From Alteromonadaceae bacterium (GTDB lineage: Bacteria; Pseudomonadota; Gammaproteobacteria; Enterobacterales; Alteromonadaceae): 64,000 nucleotides of DNA. Every line of letters begins with the position of its first letter. The first letter of the stretch is position 1. The DNA lies in the NCBI GenBank assembly GCA_013216015.1, contig JABSOI010000025.1, positions 22,259 through 86,258 on the forward strand, given 5' to 3'. The notes beneath the pieces were generated by a model that was not told where the DNA came from, ran no database searches, and was given only the letters and a program-made list of their open reading frames with translations. The position numbers were made by a program, and so were the translations under genes. Shown here piece by piece: positions 36,175-44,871 of this stretch.

Positions 36175-36255
36175 ATGCTGAACCATTAATTCTTAACCAT
36201 TAATTCTTGACCATTAATTCTTGACCATTAATTCTTGACCAATAGTTCAAAACCA
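36175..36255. repeat. 14-base tandem repeat (ACCATTAATTCTTG) between pstC and pstA
   Basis: Four to five copies of ACCATTAATTCTTG with small variations occupy the gap. This is probably slippage. Confidence 0.8.
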
Positions 36256-36281
36256 TTAGCTCATAATTAAAGCTGTTGAAC

Positions 36282-38594
36282 TTATAATGAACTATATTTC
36301 TCACGCAGACGTTGACGAACAAACTCAGCCACCGTATTAAAAACAAAGGTGAAAACAAACAGGACAAATGCTGCTAAAAACAAAATCCGATAATGAGAAC
36401 TGCCCACTTCAGACTCTGGCATTTCAACAGCAATATTAGCCGCCAAAGTACGCATTCCTTGAAAAATACTCCAATCTAAAATGGGTGTATTTCCGGTTGC
36501 CATTAAAACAATCATGGTTTCGCCAACCGCTCGTCCCAGTCCCATCATTACGGCGGAAAAAATGCCGGGGCTTGCCGTTAGTAAAACAACTTTAATAAGC
36601 GTTTGCCAAGAGGTAGCTCCCAACGCTAATGAACCGCTGGTTAAATGCTTTGGCACACTGAATATGGCGTCTTCAGCCATAGAAAACACAGTGGGAATAA
36701 CCGCGAATCCCATAGCAATACCAACTACAAGTGCATTTCGTTGATCAAAGTTAATCCCCATGTCATTTGTGATAAATTGACGGATATCGCCACCAAAAAA
36801 ATGAATTTCAAGCACGGGTGATAAAGTGAAAGCAATATAAGCAGCTAAAATTAATACCGGAATTAAAATAATAGGGGCCAAGGTTTCAGGCAGCCTCTTT
36901 TTCATCTTCTCAGGTAACTTATGCCAGGAAAAAGCAGTCAGTAGGGTTGCCGCAGGTAAAAACACCAATAACAGCACAATAGCCGGTAAATAATTTTCGA
37001 TTAGTGGTGCTAACCATAATCCAGCTAAAAATCCTAGAATAACCGTAGGTAATGCTTCCATCATTTCAATGGTAGGTTTCACTTTTTTACGTAAAGCAGG
37101 TGTCATGAAATATGCGGTATAAATTGCCGAGCTCAATGCGATAGGCACCGCGAAAAGCATGGCATACATTGCCGCTTTTAATGTTCCAAACGATATAGGT
37201 ACCAATGAAAACTTAGCTTCAAAATCATCAGATCCAGATGATGATTGCCAAATATAATCAGGCTCAGGATAACCTTCATACCAGACTTCTTGCCATAAGG
37301 CTTGCCAGGTTACTTCCGGGTGCTCATTTTCAACGGAAAACAGTTGTAAATTTTGTCCCTTCATCATAAGTAAACCATCGGCACGCGGCGCTATAGAAAA
37401 GGCTGTGGGCTGAACACCTAATAAATTTCCCCGCCATAAATCTGCTTCACTGGTGGTATAAAAAAGGCCAATTTCTCCAGAGGCAGTAATGGTATAAAAA
37501 CTTTTACGATATTTTTCAGTAAATATATTTGTTATGGCTTCATTATTACTTACTTCAAAATGACGAATTTGCTTAAATTCACGACCATTATCTGTAGCCA
37601 CTTCAAACCACTGAGTCACCTCACCTTGACTATTACCAAACAATATTGAGCTGCCACCTGACAATAGTGCCATGCTGGTTAGCTCTTTTGTGGGTAGCTC
37701 TTTAGCAGATGAACGCATATTCGTTGTACCCACAGGATTTATCAACGCTTTTAGCGGCACATCATCTTCATCGTCAAGTGAATAAACGAACACCTTATTG
37801 CCACTTTGCACAAACGCCATCGCAAGATCAGGTGTAACAAGAATACGGTCCACCTGCTTTTCCTGAAACGATATTTGCTGATATTGAGTTTCATAAGCCG
37901 GATCGTAATTAAAATCATCTTCAGCAGTAAAAGTAGTTTTTATTAAGCGGTGATCTTTAGTGAAAGCAACAAATACTGCCAATTCATCATTCATTGCAAA
38001 AGCGATATTTTCAATCGGTTCAGCTTGTTCATCAATAACTAAAGACTCTTCACCCAGTGGATAAGTTATTGCGGGAATAATATCTCGTTGGTCACCAATA
38101 TAGCTGGCCGAAAATTCAGGGGAAATAAGATGAATTCTATTATGGTTATCAATCAATAATTTCTTATCTGATCCATCAACCAATAATTTCAATTTAGTAT
38201 TATCTACATCATCTAAAAGTAAAGCCTGACTCAGTACTTTACTGCCGACATCTCTGAAGTCACTTTCTTCAATTTGATAAAAGTTAATCAGCCCTTGACC
38301 GTCAATGAAATAAGCCAGCTCTTTCAACTCATCGATGCCAATAGAAAACACTTTCGCCGAGAGCTCTGTCTCAATACTTTGAATAGGTTCTATCTCTGCG
38401 GAAGCGAATATTGGTTTAATAACATAGAGAAGATATAAAAAAATCAGCACCAGAGTAAACAGTACGCTGATACCACCCAAGGTGATCAACCACTGAGCCA
38501 ACTTATTTTTGAACTGGCGTTTGTTTGCATATCGTCCGCTCTTGTATATGGACTTAGATACTATTGACTTAGATGCTATTGACGTAGCTGCCAC
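36282..38594 (-). CDS. pstC: phosphate ABC transporter permease PstC, giant form
   Basis: At 770 residues it is more than twice the usual PstC length. A membrane helix (about residues 33-58) leads into a periplasmic domain of about 400 residues (roughly 60-465) with repeated beta segments that look propeller-like. The permease domain follows (about 470-770) with the coupling loop SVPKHLTSGSLALGATSWQT. The gene is first in the operon, and a Pho box lies about 55 bases upstream. No pstS (phosphate-binding protein) is present in the window. The large periplasmic domain might sense or dock the binding protein; that is speculation. Confidence 0.88.
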   Translation of the reverse strand: MAATSIASKSIVSKSIYKSGRYANKRQFKNKLAQWLITLGGISVLFTLVLIFLYLLYVIKPIFASAEIEPIQSIETELSAKVFSIGIDELKELAYFIDGQGLINFYQIEESDFRDVGSKVLSQALLLDDVDNTKLKLLVDGSDKKLLIDNHNRIHLISPEFSASYIGDQRDIIPAITYPLGEESLVIDEQAEPIENIAFAMNDELAVFVAFTKDHRLIKTTFTAEDDFNYDPAYETQYQQISFQEKQVDRILVTPDLAMAFVQSGNKVFVYSLDDEDDVPLKALINPVGTTNMRSSAKELPTKELTSMALLSGGSSILFGNSQGEVTQWFEVATDNGREFKQIRHFEVSNNEAITNIFTEKYRKSFYTITASGEIGLFYTTSEADLWRGNLLGVQPTAFSIAPRADGLLMMKGQNLQLFSVENEHPEVTWQALWQEVWYEGYPEPDYIWQSSSGSDDFEAKFSLVPISFGTLKAAMYAMLFAVPIALSSAIYTAYFMTPALRKKVKPTIEMMEALPTVILGFLAGLWLAPLIENYLPAIVLLLVFLPAATLLTAFSWHKLPEKMKKRLPETLAPIILIPVLILAAYIAFTLSPVLEIHFFGGDIRQFITNDMGINFDQRNALVVGIAMGFAVIPTVFSMAEDAIFSVPKHLTSGSLALGATSWQTLIKVVLLTASPGIFSAVMMGLGRAVGETMIVLMATGNTPILDWSIFQGMRTLAANIAVEMPESEVGSSHYRILFLAAFVLFVFTFVFNTVAEFVRQRLREKYSSL

Positions 38595-38648
38595 ACAACT
38601 TACCTTAAAGTATAAATTAATTGTCAGAATTAATTATAAGTCAGTTGT

Positions 38649-38666
38649 ATGACACTTTTGTGACAG
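38649..38666 (-). promoter_or_regulatory. Pho box upstream of pstC
   Basis: On the minus strand the site reads CTGTCACAAAAGTGTCAT, close to the PhoB consensus of two CTGTCAT repeats spaced by four bases. It lies about 55 bases before the pstC start. This predicts PhoB activation of pstC-pstA-pstB-phoU under phosphate starvation. Confidence 0.8.
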
Positions 38667-38715
38667 CTGAGAAATTAAATGAGGTTATACCCAAACAACT
38701 TGGGTAAACAAATTA

Positions 38716-40161
38716 TTACCTCAAAAAGAATTTGTATACCAGTTTATGAACCAACTTACCATAAGGTGGAAACACCAATACAGACGAATTAAACTTTCCT
38801 TTAACCAGTACAGATTTAGCTTTTGAAAAAGTTAAAAAGCCTTCCCGGCCATGATATTGCCCCATACCTGACGGGCCAATCCCACCAAATGGCATGTCAT
38901 CTTGAGCCACTTGCAATGTGGCATCATTAATACACATACCACCAGCATGTGTTTGTTCCATCACCTTTTTCTGCACATTTTTGTCATGACTACACAAATA
39001 CAAAGCCAATGGTCTGGGTCTGGCATTAATATATTCAATCGCATCACTTAATTTTTTATAACTGACAATCGCCAAAATAGGGCCAAAAATTTCATCCTGC
39101 ATTAACAACATATCATCACTGACCTGGCTAACAAGCGTTAATGGAATCTTACGCTGTTGATTATTGAGTTTTTCATCAGTATCCGTGACAACCGAAATTT
39201 TCGCCCCTTTATCTTTAGCGTCAGTTAACCACATTTGCAAACGTTCAAATTGTGCATCATTGATGATGCTTGTGTAGTCTGGATTATTTGCAATGCCAGA
39301 ATACATCTTTTTAAATTGTTTAATACAGGTTTGTTCAAGTTCTTCAATTCTGTGCTCAGGACAAAGTATATAATCAGGCGCAACACACGTTTGTCCTGCA
39401 TTTAACGTTTTTCCTAATATAAAACGTGAAACTGCATCTTTCATATCGATATTATCATCAATAATAGTCGGCGATTTACCCCCTAACTCCAGCGTTACCG
39501 GGGTAAGATTTTTTGCCGCTGCCGCCATAACCAATTTACCAACGCGGGTAGAACCAGTGAACAGCAGATGATCATAAGCCTGCTGTGAAAAATGAGCAGA
39601 AACTGAAGGACCACCATCAAAAACAGCAACTTTATCTGTACCAAAACAATCATTAATCAACTGAATGAGTACTTTATTTGTTGCTGGTGTGAATTCTGAC
39701 ATTTTAATCATTACCCTATTTCCTGCCGCCAATGCAGTACTCAGGGGTCCTAATGCAAGAAATACCGGGTAATTCCAGGGAGTAATAATACCAACCACGC
39801 CCAATGGCTGATACATTACAAACCCTTTCGCAGGCTGAAACAAAACACCGACATGTCTTTTAGACGGTTTCATCCATTTTTTTATACGTTTAATCGCATA
39901 ATTAATACCCATAATGGTCGGTAAAATATCAGCAATTTTAGTATCGTCATGTGATCGAAAACCATAATCTTCAGACATTGCCAGAACTATTTCTTTTTCT
40001 TTGGATAATATTGCTGCCTTTAATAACTTCAAATCATTAATTCTTTCTTGCGCACTTAAATAAGGCGAATCAGCAAAAGCTTGTTGCTGAATTTGAAAGG
40101 TTTTATCAATAATGGCTACTTGTTCAAGATCATAAGCTGGAGTATATAAATTATTAGCCAT
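38716..40161 (-). CDS. calB: aldehyde dehydrogenase, coniferyl-aldehyde type
   Basis: This 481-residue NAD(P)-dependent aldehyde dehydrogenase has catalytic Cys259 (LNAGQTCVAPDYIL) and general base Glu225 (TLELGGKSP), with the cofactor region FTGSTRVGK (201-209). The pattern (SEDYGFRSHDDTKIADI, TPWNYPVFLALGPLSTALAAGN, the hydrophobic C-terminus) fits the coniferyl aldehyde dehydrogenase subgroup, which is class-3-like. In marine bacteria such enzymes often act on long-chain or aromatic aldehydes, so the substrate is uncertain. It is monocistronic, sharing only its direction with the pst operon. Confidence 0.85.
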   Translation of the reverse strand: MANNLYTPAYDLEQVAIIDKTFQIQQQAFADSPYLSAQERINDLKLLKAAILSKEKEIVLAMSEDYGFRSHDDTKIADILPTIMGINYAIKRIKKWMKPSKRHVGVLFQPAKGFVMYQPLGVVGIITPWNYPVFLALGPLSTALAAGNRVMIKMSEFTPATNKVLIQLINDCFGTDKVAVFDGGPSVSAHFSQQAYDHLLFTGSTRVGKLVMAAAAKNLTPVTLELGGKSPTIIDDNIDMKDAVSRFILGKTLNAGQTCVAPDYILCPEHRIEELEQTCIKQFKKMYSGIANNPDYTSIINDAQFERLQMWLTDAKDKGAKISVVTDTDEKLNNQQRKIPLTLVSQVSDDMLLMQDEIFGPILAIVSYKKLSDAIEYINARPRPLALYLCSHDKNVQKKVMEQTHAGGMCINDATLQVAQDDMPFGGIGPSGMGQYHGREGFLTFSKAKSVLVKGKFNSSVLVFPPYGKLVHKLVYKFFLR

Positions 40162-40178
40162 GAAAGTCCTCTGAATTA

Positions 40179-40289
40179 ATGAATTTAAAGATCCATCATA
40201 TTCTAATACTTGATAATAAGAAACTGGTTGGAATGATTACAGATCGGAATTTATATAAACATTTAAGCCAGGCAATAGGCACGAAATGA
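40179..40289 (+). pseudogene. fragmentary copy of the CBS-domain gene
   Basis: Bases 40191-40285 match 41986-42080, inside the intact CBS gene, at roughly nine bases in ten. In frame it reads MNLKIHHILILDNKKLVGMI followed by TDRNLYKHLSQAIGTK and a stop. It is an isolated half CBS motif without the rest of the gene, overlapping the promoter region of the aldehyde dehydrogenase. A partial duplication 1.8 kb away is the simplest explanation. Confidence 0.7.
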
Positions 40290-40462
40290 TATTTACTCAG
40301 TTAAAATTTTAGATATTTGTGGTTAAGTAAGTAAATGCGTTACTAAACAAACAGTTAAAAAATATAGAAGAATAAAAGCTAAAGAAATAAAATTCACTAT
40401 ATTTATCTCTACATCAATTAAAAGATGTAGATAAAACAATTAATTATATGCCTACAAATTCT

Positions 40463-40858
40463 TCAATATGAAGACGGCATAATCACTAAATTAAGTACCC
40501 ACAAACAAAAAGCAACCAGTAAATAATCCAGCAAACTTTCGGTTTTATGATGAATATTCTTTGACGATAGCTTATTCAAATAATGAATGTTGTGCTCAGC
40601 TTTATCTTTAAGCTTGTGCGTTGTTGGTTCTTGTATTAAATGACCATGAAGATTATCCAATTTACTGTGGTTATCCGTTTTCAAATCTGCATGTAAAATG
40701 TTAATTGTAACTGCTGAAAAATGAATGCTGTATGGCAGTAACATGTGCATAATTAGGAAAAATATCGATAAAGTAGTAGCTATTTTTTTAGAGCTTTGTC
40801 TAACACCTGCTGGGACTTCACCACTTTTTTTACAGGCATCGAGTATAAAATACAGCAA
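40463..40858 (-). CDS. hypothetical protein with two membrane segments
   Basis: This 131-residue frame has a TTG start and no clear ribosome-binding site. It shows hydrophobic segments at about residues 27-50 (TTLSIFFLIMHMLLPYSIHF) and 108-126 (LDYLLVAFCLWVLNLVIM), separated by a His/Lys-rich hydrophilic part. No family is recognised, and the start is doubtful; Met37 is an alternative. It might not be a gene. Confidence 0.3.
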   Translation of the reverse strand: MLYFILDACKKSGEVPAGVRQSSKKIATTLSIFFLIMHMLLPYSIHFSAVTINILHADLKTDNHSKLDNLHGHLIQEPTTHKLKDKAEHNIHYLNKLSSKNIHHKTESLLDYLLVAFCLWVLNLVIMPSSY

Positions 40859-41108
40859 CCAAATCCATGAACATTTCCAATGTAACTATCTCCCTAAACG
40901 TTATAAGTAATAATTAAATGTAATTATATTTTCAACAAAATTGAGCGTATAACTATCGTAGACAATAGAACTTTTCCCTTTTGCTAAAATTAGGCGGCAT
41001 AGTAGGCATAGTAAGCATAGATAGTGCACTTCTATTTAAAACAGGGCTAAAATTTGGGATCAGTTATTATATGGGAAACCAATGGAATATAACTTTACAC
41101 TTTACACC

Positions 41109-41126
41109 ATACACATTCGTGTGTAT
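41109..41126. promoter_or_regulatory. probable hicAB operator
   Basis: There is a perfect 7-bp inverted repeat, ATACACA-TTCG-TGTGTAT, 30-60 bases before hicA. Antitoxins of this family bind such palindromes to repress their own operon; the link to HicB here is inferred from position. Confidence 0.45.
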
Positions 41127-41170
41127 TACATTTCAAATGGGATAAAGGTGGTTTAGTGAAATAGAGATAA

Positions 41171-41338
41171 TTGATAGGTATTCTTAAGAAAAGTGGCTGT
41201 GAATTTGTTAGGCATGGCAAAGGTGACCATCAGATATGGTATTCACCGATTACAGGAAAGAAATTTACCGTTGCACACCCTAAAAAACAAATCCCAATCG
41301 GAACATTAAGAAGCATAACAAGAGACGCAGGAATTTAG
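41171..41338 (+). CDS. hicA: HicA-type mRNA interferase toxin, damaged or shortened start
   Basis: This 55-residue protein contains the dsRBD-like HicA core: LKKSGCEFVRHGKGDHQMW, the catalytic His in GKGDHQ, and SPITGKKFTVAHPKKQIPIG with the end LRSITRDAGI. HicA cleaves mRNA to stop translation. The natural start seems to be GTG at 41156 after AAAGGTGG, but two stops (TAG, TAA) occur within the next four codons. Only initiation at TTG 41171 would give this shorter product, missing the first strand/helix residues. It may be an inactivated toxin. hicB follows after 44 bases. Confidence 0.65.
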   Translation: MIGILKKSGCEFVRHGKGDHQIWYSPITGKKFTVAHPKKQIPIGTLRSITRDAGI

Positions 41339-41382
41339 CCTTTTCTATTTCGACAATATAACCAAACAATAAAGGTCTTAAT

Positions 41383-41805
41383 ATGTTATGTATGATTGGT
41401 ATAGACAAACCAACGACCGACGAACAGGCATTTGGAGCAGTCGTTCCTGTATTCTCTGATTTAAGTTATGGCTGTCATTCAGCAGCAGATAAAGAAGCCG
41501 CTATTTTAAAAAACGTCAAAACAGCTATTTTAAAAATGGCTGAAGAATTATTTAATGATAGACGACTACTAAGTGAATTAGATCAAGGCTATAAAGATTA
41601 CAGCAACGAATATCCAGAGTTCGAACGTTGGGTAGCATTAGAGGCAAATATCGAAACATTTAAGCCTGTTCAGCATCGATTGAATATCACTCTACCTAAA
41701 CCTCAACTCATTAGAATTGATGATCTTGTATCTTCCCACAAAGAATATAAAGATCGTTCTGATTTTTTATCTATTGCTGCCAGTAAGTTTATGCAATCCA
41801 ATTGA
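41383..41805 (+). CDS. hicB: HicB-family antitoxin
   Basis: At 140 residues it has an N-terminal HicB fold (MLCMIGIDKPTTDEQAFGAV, VPVFSDLSYGCHSAADKEA, which is partially degraded RNase H-like) and a C-terminal ribbon-helix-helix DNA-binding end (HRLNITLPKPQLIRIDDLVS, YKDRSDFLSIAASKF). It neutralises HicA and represses the operon. It is intact while its toxin gene looks impaired. A TAAC tetranucleotide array lies downstream. Confidence 0.85.
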   Translation: MLCMIGIDKPTTDEQAFGAVVPVFSDLSYGCHSAADKEAAILKNVKTAILKMAEELFNDRRLLSELDQGYKDYSNEYPEFERWVALEANIETFKPVQHRLNITLPKPQLIRIDDLVSSHKEYKDRSDFLSIAASKFMQSN

Positions 41806-41841
41806 TTTTTAATGAACAAATGCATTACAGCTTAAAGGTAG

Positions 41842-41873
41842 CGGACTAACTAACTAACTAACTAACTAACTAT
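41842..41873. repeat. (TAAC)n tetranucleotide array
   Basis: About six copies of CTAA lie between hicB and the CBS gene, a candidate slippage tract. It lies upstream of the CBS start, not inside the frame. Confidence 0.8.
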
Positions 41874-41892
41874 AAATTAACTGAGTAGTATA

Positions 41893-42321
41893 ATGAGTAT
41901 TTCAAATTTCATGTCGAACAAATTAATTTCCCTTGAATTAGACGATGACCTGAATAAAGTGAAAGCAACTTTTGACAGTAAAAAAATCCATCATATTTTG
42001 ATACTTGATAATAAGAAACTGGTGGGAGTGATTACAGATCGGGATTTATATAAACATTTAAGCCCGGCAATAGGTACGAACAAAGAGACTTTTAATGATT
42101 CACTGCTGTTGCAAAAAAAAGTTCATCTGATCATGTCGAGAAATTTGATCACAGCTGAGGCAGACATTTCTTTAAATGAAGCTGTTTTAATTATTCACGA
42201 TAACAATATTTCTTGCTTACCTATAGTTGATAAAAAAGCTCATCCTATCGGGATTATTACCTGGCGTGATATTCTAAAATTATTAGCCATAAAATATAGA
42301 AAGAAATTGCAACAAAAGTAA
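41893..42321 (+). CDS. CBS-pair domain protein
   Basis: This 142-residue protein consists of two CBS motifs (about residues 5-62 and 75-135). Motifs seen: FMSNKLISLELDDDLNKVK, HHILILDNKKLVGVITDRDL, IMSRNLITAEADISLNEAV and NISCLPIVDKKAHPIGIIT. CBS pairs bind adenosyl nucleotides such as AMP, ATP or SAM and regulate partner proteins. It stands alone, and which protein it serves is unknown. A fragment of the same gene is duplicated at 40179-40289. It precedes the three-gene unknown operon by 227 bases. Confidence 0.85.
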   Translation: MSISNFMSNKLISLELDDDLNKVKATFDSKKIHHILILDNKKLVGVITDRDLYKHLSPAIGTNKETFNDSLLLQKKVHLIMSRNLITAEADISLNEAVLIIHDNNISCLPIVDKKAHPIGIITWRDILKLLAIKYRKKLQQK

Positions 42322-42547
42322 TTGCTGTACGAAAAATCCGAGCTAAATTCCAAAACTTTAACGTTAGTTGTCACTCCAATAGCAAGTAACCTGTTAGAGT
42401 GACCGCTAGCTATCGTATACTTCCCGCACACGCACAAAGCAATTTAAAGCAGTAAATTAGCAAAAACTTAATTAATAACCTAAGCTTAAAACACTTTCAA
42501 AAAACTTCATAAAAATAAAACTGTTAACATGAGAGGCTGTAGATGTT

Positions 42548-43735
42548 ATGGACGACCCAACACAAATAGTACCCAAATTTTTACATAAACAAATAAACGC
42601 CTATAAAATCAGTCTAACCTTAGTGTTTATCTGGCTCATCAGCTATACGCTGTATCAAAGTCTGCGCGATACAAACATCGATGAATTATTTACCCTGCAT
42701 ATTATAGAATTGCCAACTCAAAGTGGCAATATTTCTCAAAGAGTCAAGTGTAAAGAACCATGCCTCACAACTACTCCCGCAGCTATTACTTTCTCCACAT
42801 TAAGTATGAAATTCTCTATTAACGATTTTGTACTACATCAAATATTAAATGATAATGAAATTGAAGAGTTCGAGGAAAACATTAACAATAAATACAATGA
42901 AGATACCGAGTTACTATTACAGGCAAAATCTACAGCAATAGACTCAATACTGTCATTATCAAAAAGGCGTGCTGAAGGTTCAAATTTTGAGATGTATACA
43001 AAACAATCTCTTGTTCAGTATGACAGCGACAATGCAAAATTAATTTTCAACCTGGATCATGTTAAAAATCTCATAGAAACTTATGATAATTGGTCAGATG
43101 ACAATGCTATAAAAGAACGTGATGTAACACTTTCGTTAATCTTTCAATATAACCAAATGAAACAGAGTTTCATAAACGAGTTAAAACGTAACGTTAAGGG
43201 GTTTAAGCCTGATATATCATTTTCCTGGTTATATCATGACAATGATCTTGGTTGGCTTATCGAACTTGTTTTCTGGTCTGTTGCCGGCTTACTTTGTAAT
43301 ACCGTCATTATGTTAAATTTAGCATTGACTTCTAAACAATATTCACCCGCACAGTTTTTTCTATTCATTCCCCAACTATTTATTGCTCCCATTTTATCCG
43401 TTGCTATATTGGCATTAGTTGCAGGTGGAATAACAGATTCGGGCATTGAGTTAGCTAATCTATCGCAATTTTTAATATTTTCATTTTTATTAGGATTCAA
43501 CGTAGAAAATCTAACGATGGTAATTCGTGAAATATCTAATAATTTGTTTCGCAATATGGTTAATTTCAAAGATAGAGGGAAGCCCCAAACTCCCCCTGAT
43601 AATCAGAGTGATTCCAGGGAACAAGAACCAACAAATATCATTGATAAATATCAACGTAATGCTGAAATAAATACAAGCGATAGTGTAACAACCATACTTG
43701 CTGACGAAAAATCAAAAACTGGTAAGGATGTCTGA
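42548..43735 (+). CDS. unknown membrane protein, first gene of a three-gene operon
   Basis: This 395-residue protein has one N-terminal membrane helix (about residues 20-40). A soluble region of about 190 residues follows, rich in Glu, Asn and Asp, with two cysteines (KCKEPC) near residue 75. Three membrane helices come next (about 233-255, 262-290 and 300-322), then a hydrophilic C-terminal tail of about 70 residues. I recognise no family. Its TGA overlaps the ATG of the next gene (TGATG), so the two are translationally coupled. The shape suggests an inner-membrane anchor for the two helical proteins that follow. Confidence 0.6.
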   Translation: MDDPTQIVPKFLHKQINAYKISLTLVFIWLISYTLYQSLRDTNIDELFTLHIIELPTQSGNISQRVKCKEPCLTTTPAAITFSTLSMKFSINDFVLHQILNDNEIEEFEENINNKYNEDTELLLQAKSTAIDSILSLSKRRAEGSNFEMYTKQSLVQYDSDNAKLIFNLDHVKNLIETYDNWSDDNAIKERDVTLSLIFQYNQMKQSFINELKRNVKGFKPDISFSWLYHDNDLGWLIELVFWSVAGLLCNTVIMLNLALTSKQYSPAQFFLFIPQLFIAPILSVAILALVAGGITDSGIELANLSQFLIFSFLLGFNVENLTMVIREISNNLFRNMVNFKDRGKPQTPPDNQSDSREQEPTNIIDKYQRNAEINTSDSVTTILADEKSKTGKDV

Positions 43736-44859
43736 TGATTCTAAACATCAAGAATCGTCAATTAATAATATTGATAATTTTATCTAGTTTAATTGGTTGT
43801 TCAGCAAGAAATGATGCTGAGAAACTTGTTAATGAAATGGTTGAAACTAATCAGGAATACCGACCTTATTTAGTTAGCGTGAAGCAAGCTTACAGTAAGG
43901 AATTGAACCTCATTAAGAGGTTAGTTGATGATCAACAATCAACAATAAAAGAAGCGGGTAAGTTTCTTCAGCAAAGCTCGGCATCAAGAGCTAAAACCCA
44001 ATATCTACTTGCTAACTCTCAAGTGGAACTGTCCTACTTTACTACGCTCAATACTATTAATTTATATTTAACTGATTTTCAAGTGGAATTGAATGCAAAG
44101 GTCGAGGAAAGCCTAAACACATTGAAGCAAGAAGTAATAAAGTTTGAAAGCAAAGCACAAAGCGCCAAAATAAAAATGAATAACCACCCACATGACAATG
44201 TATTGAAACAAAAATACAGTGAAGCAGCTGCAAAATATTTCAGTCGCCTTATACGTTTTAACAAAATAGAAAAAGAGTGCCTGCAAACCATCACGCTGCA
44301 AGTTAAAAAATTATTAGATGAATATCAAACAAAACTCATGTTCACAAAACATAAATATAATGGCGCTCTGGAGCAAGCCTACACCACATATAATTCATCA
44401 TTAACTAACGCAATAACAGAGGCTGTAACTGAAACTTCAATTGAGAGTACAATTAAGAGTACAAACCCATCACTTGCTGATTACCAAGGACTAACTGCGC
44501 ACTTTGATAACTTAACGATTTATCAGGAATTAAATAGTGATGCAGCAAAATCCTTAAAAAATTATTTTTATATCACCGGATTCGGAGCCGAATCATTACT
44601 TGCTGATGCATTAAAAACCTTCGGTAAATCTTCAGTTTCGCAATTATTTAATCCTGAACCATTCGACACAAATCTGTTTGACATTAAAAATGATGGTAAA
44701 GCCTTATTGAAAGCAGTAATTGGCAATATTCCCGACAATTTTGACAAATTAAAAGACACCGCTAAAAAGTCTTTTGAAGAAATTACAGACGATTTTCTAA
44801 AGAATGGAAAAAGTATGCTAAATAATTCCCTTGCTAAAACAATTAAAAAATTTATTTAA
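43735..44859 (+). CDS. unknown lipoprotein with long coiled coil
   Basis: This 374-residue protein has a lipoprotein signal with lipobox SLIGC (Cys22). The mature part is almost entirely helical, with charged heptad-like stretches at about residues 30-90 and 110-230. The C-terminal part ends DDFLKNGKSMLNNSLAKTIK. The frame starts on the last base of the previous stop and ends immediately before the ribosome-binding site of the next gene. No family is recognised. A periplasm-facing helical protein anchored by a lipid is what can be said. Confidence 0.6.
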   Translation: MILNIKNRQLIILIILSSLIGCSARNDAEKLVNEMVETNQEYRPYLVSVKQAYSKELNLIKRLVDDQQSTIKEAGKFLQQSSASRAKTQYLLANSQVELSYFTTLNTINLYLTDFQVELNAKVEESLNTLKQEVIKFESKAQSAKIKMNNHPHDNVLKQKYSEAAAKYFSRLIRFNKIEKECLQTITLQVKKLLDEYQTKLMFTKHKYNGALEQAYTTYNSSLTNAITEAVTETSIESTIKSTNPSLADYQGLTAHFDNLTIYQELNSDAAKSLKNYFYITGFGAESLLADALKTFGKSSVSQLFNPEPFDTNLFDIKNDGKALLKAVIGNIPDNFDKLKDTAKKSFEEITDDFLKNGKSMLNNSLAKTIKKFI

Positions 44860-44871
44860 TTGGAGAATAAA

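Noticed and set aside
38683..38706. Palindrome TACCCAAACAACTTGGGTA before calB end as an operator
   Set aside because: It lies after the calB stop codon and resembles the termini of dispersed inverted-repeat elements, so it is more likely an element remnant or weak terminator.
41842..41873. TAAC array as a possible CRISPR or attachment site
   Set aside because: It is a simple tetranucleotide repeat without spacers; there are no cas genes or integrase nearby.
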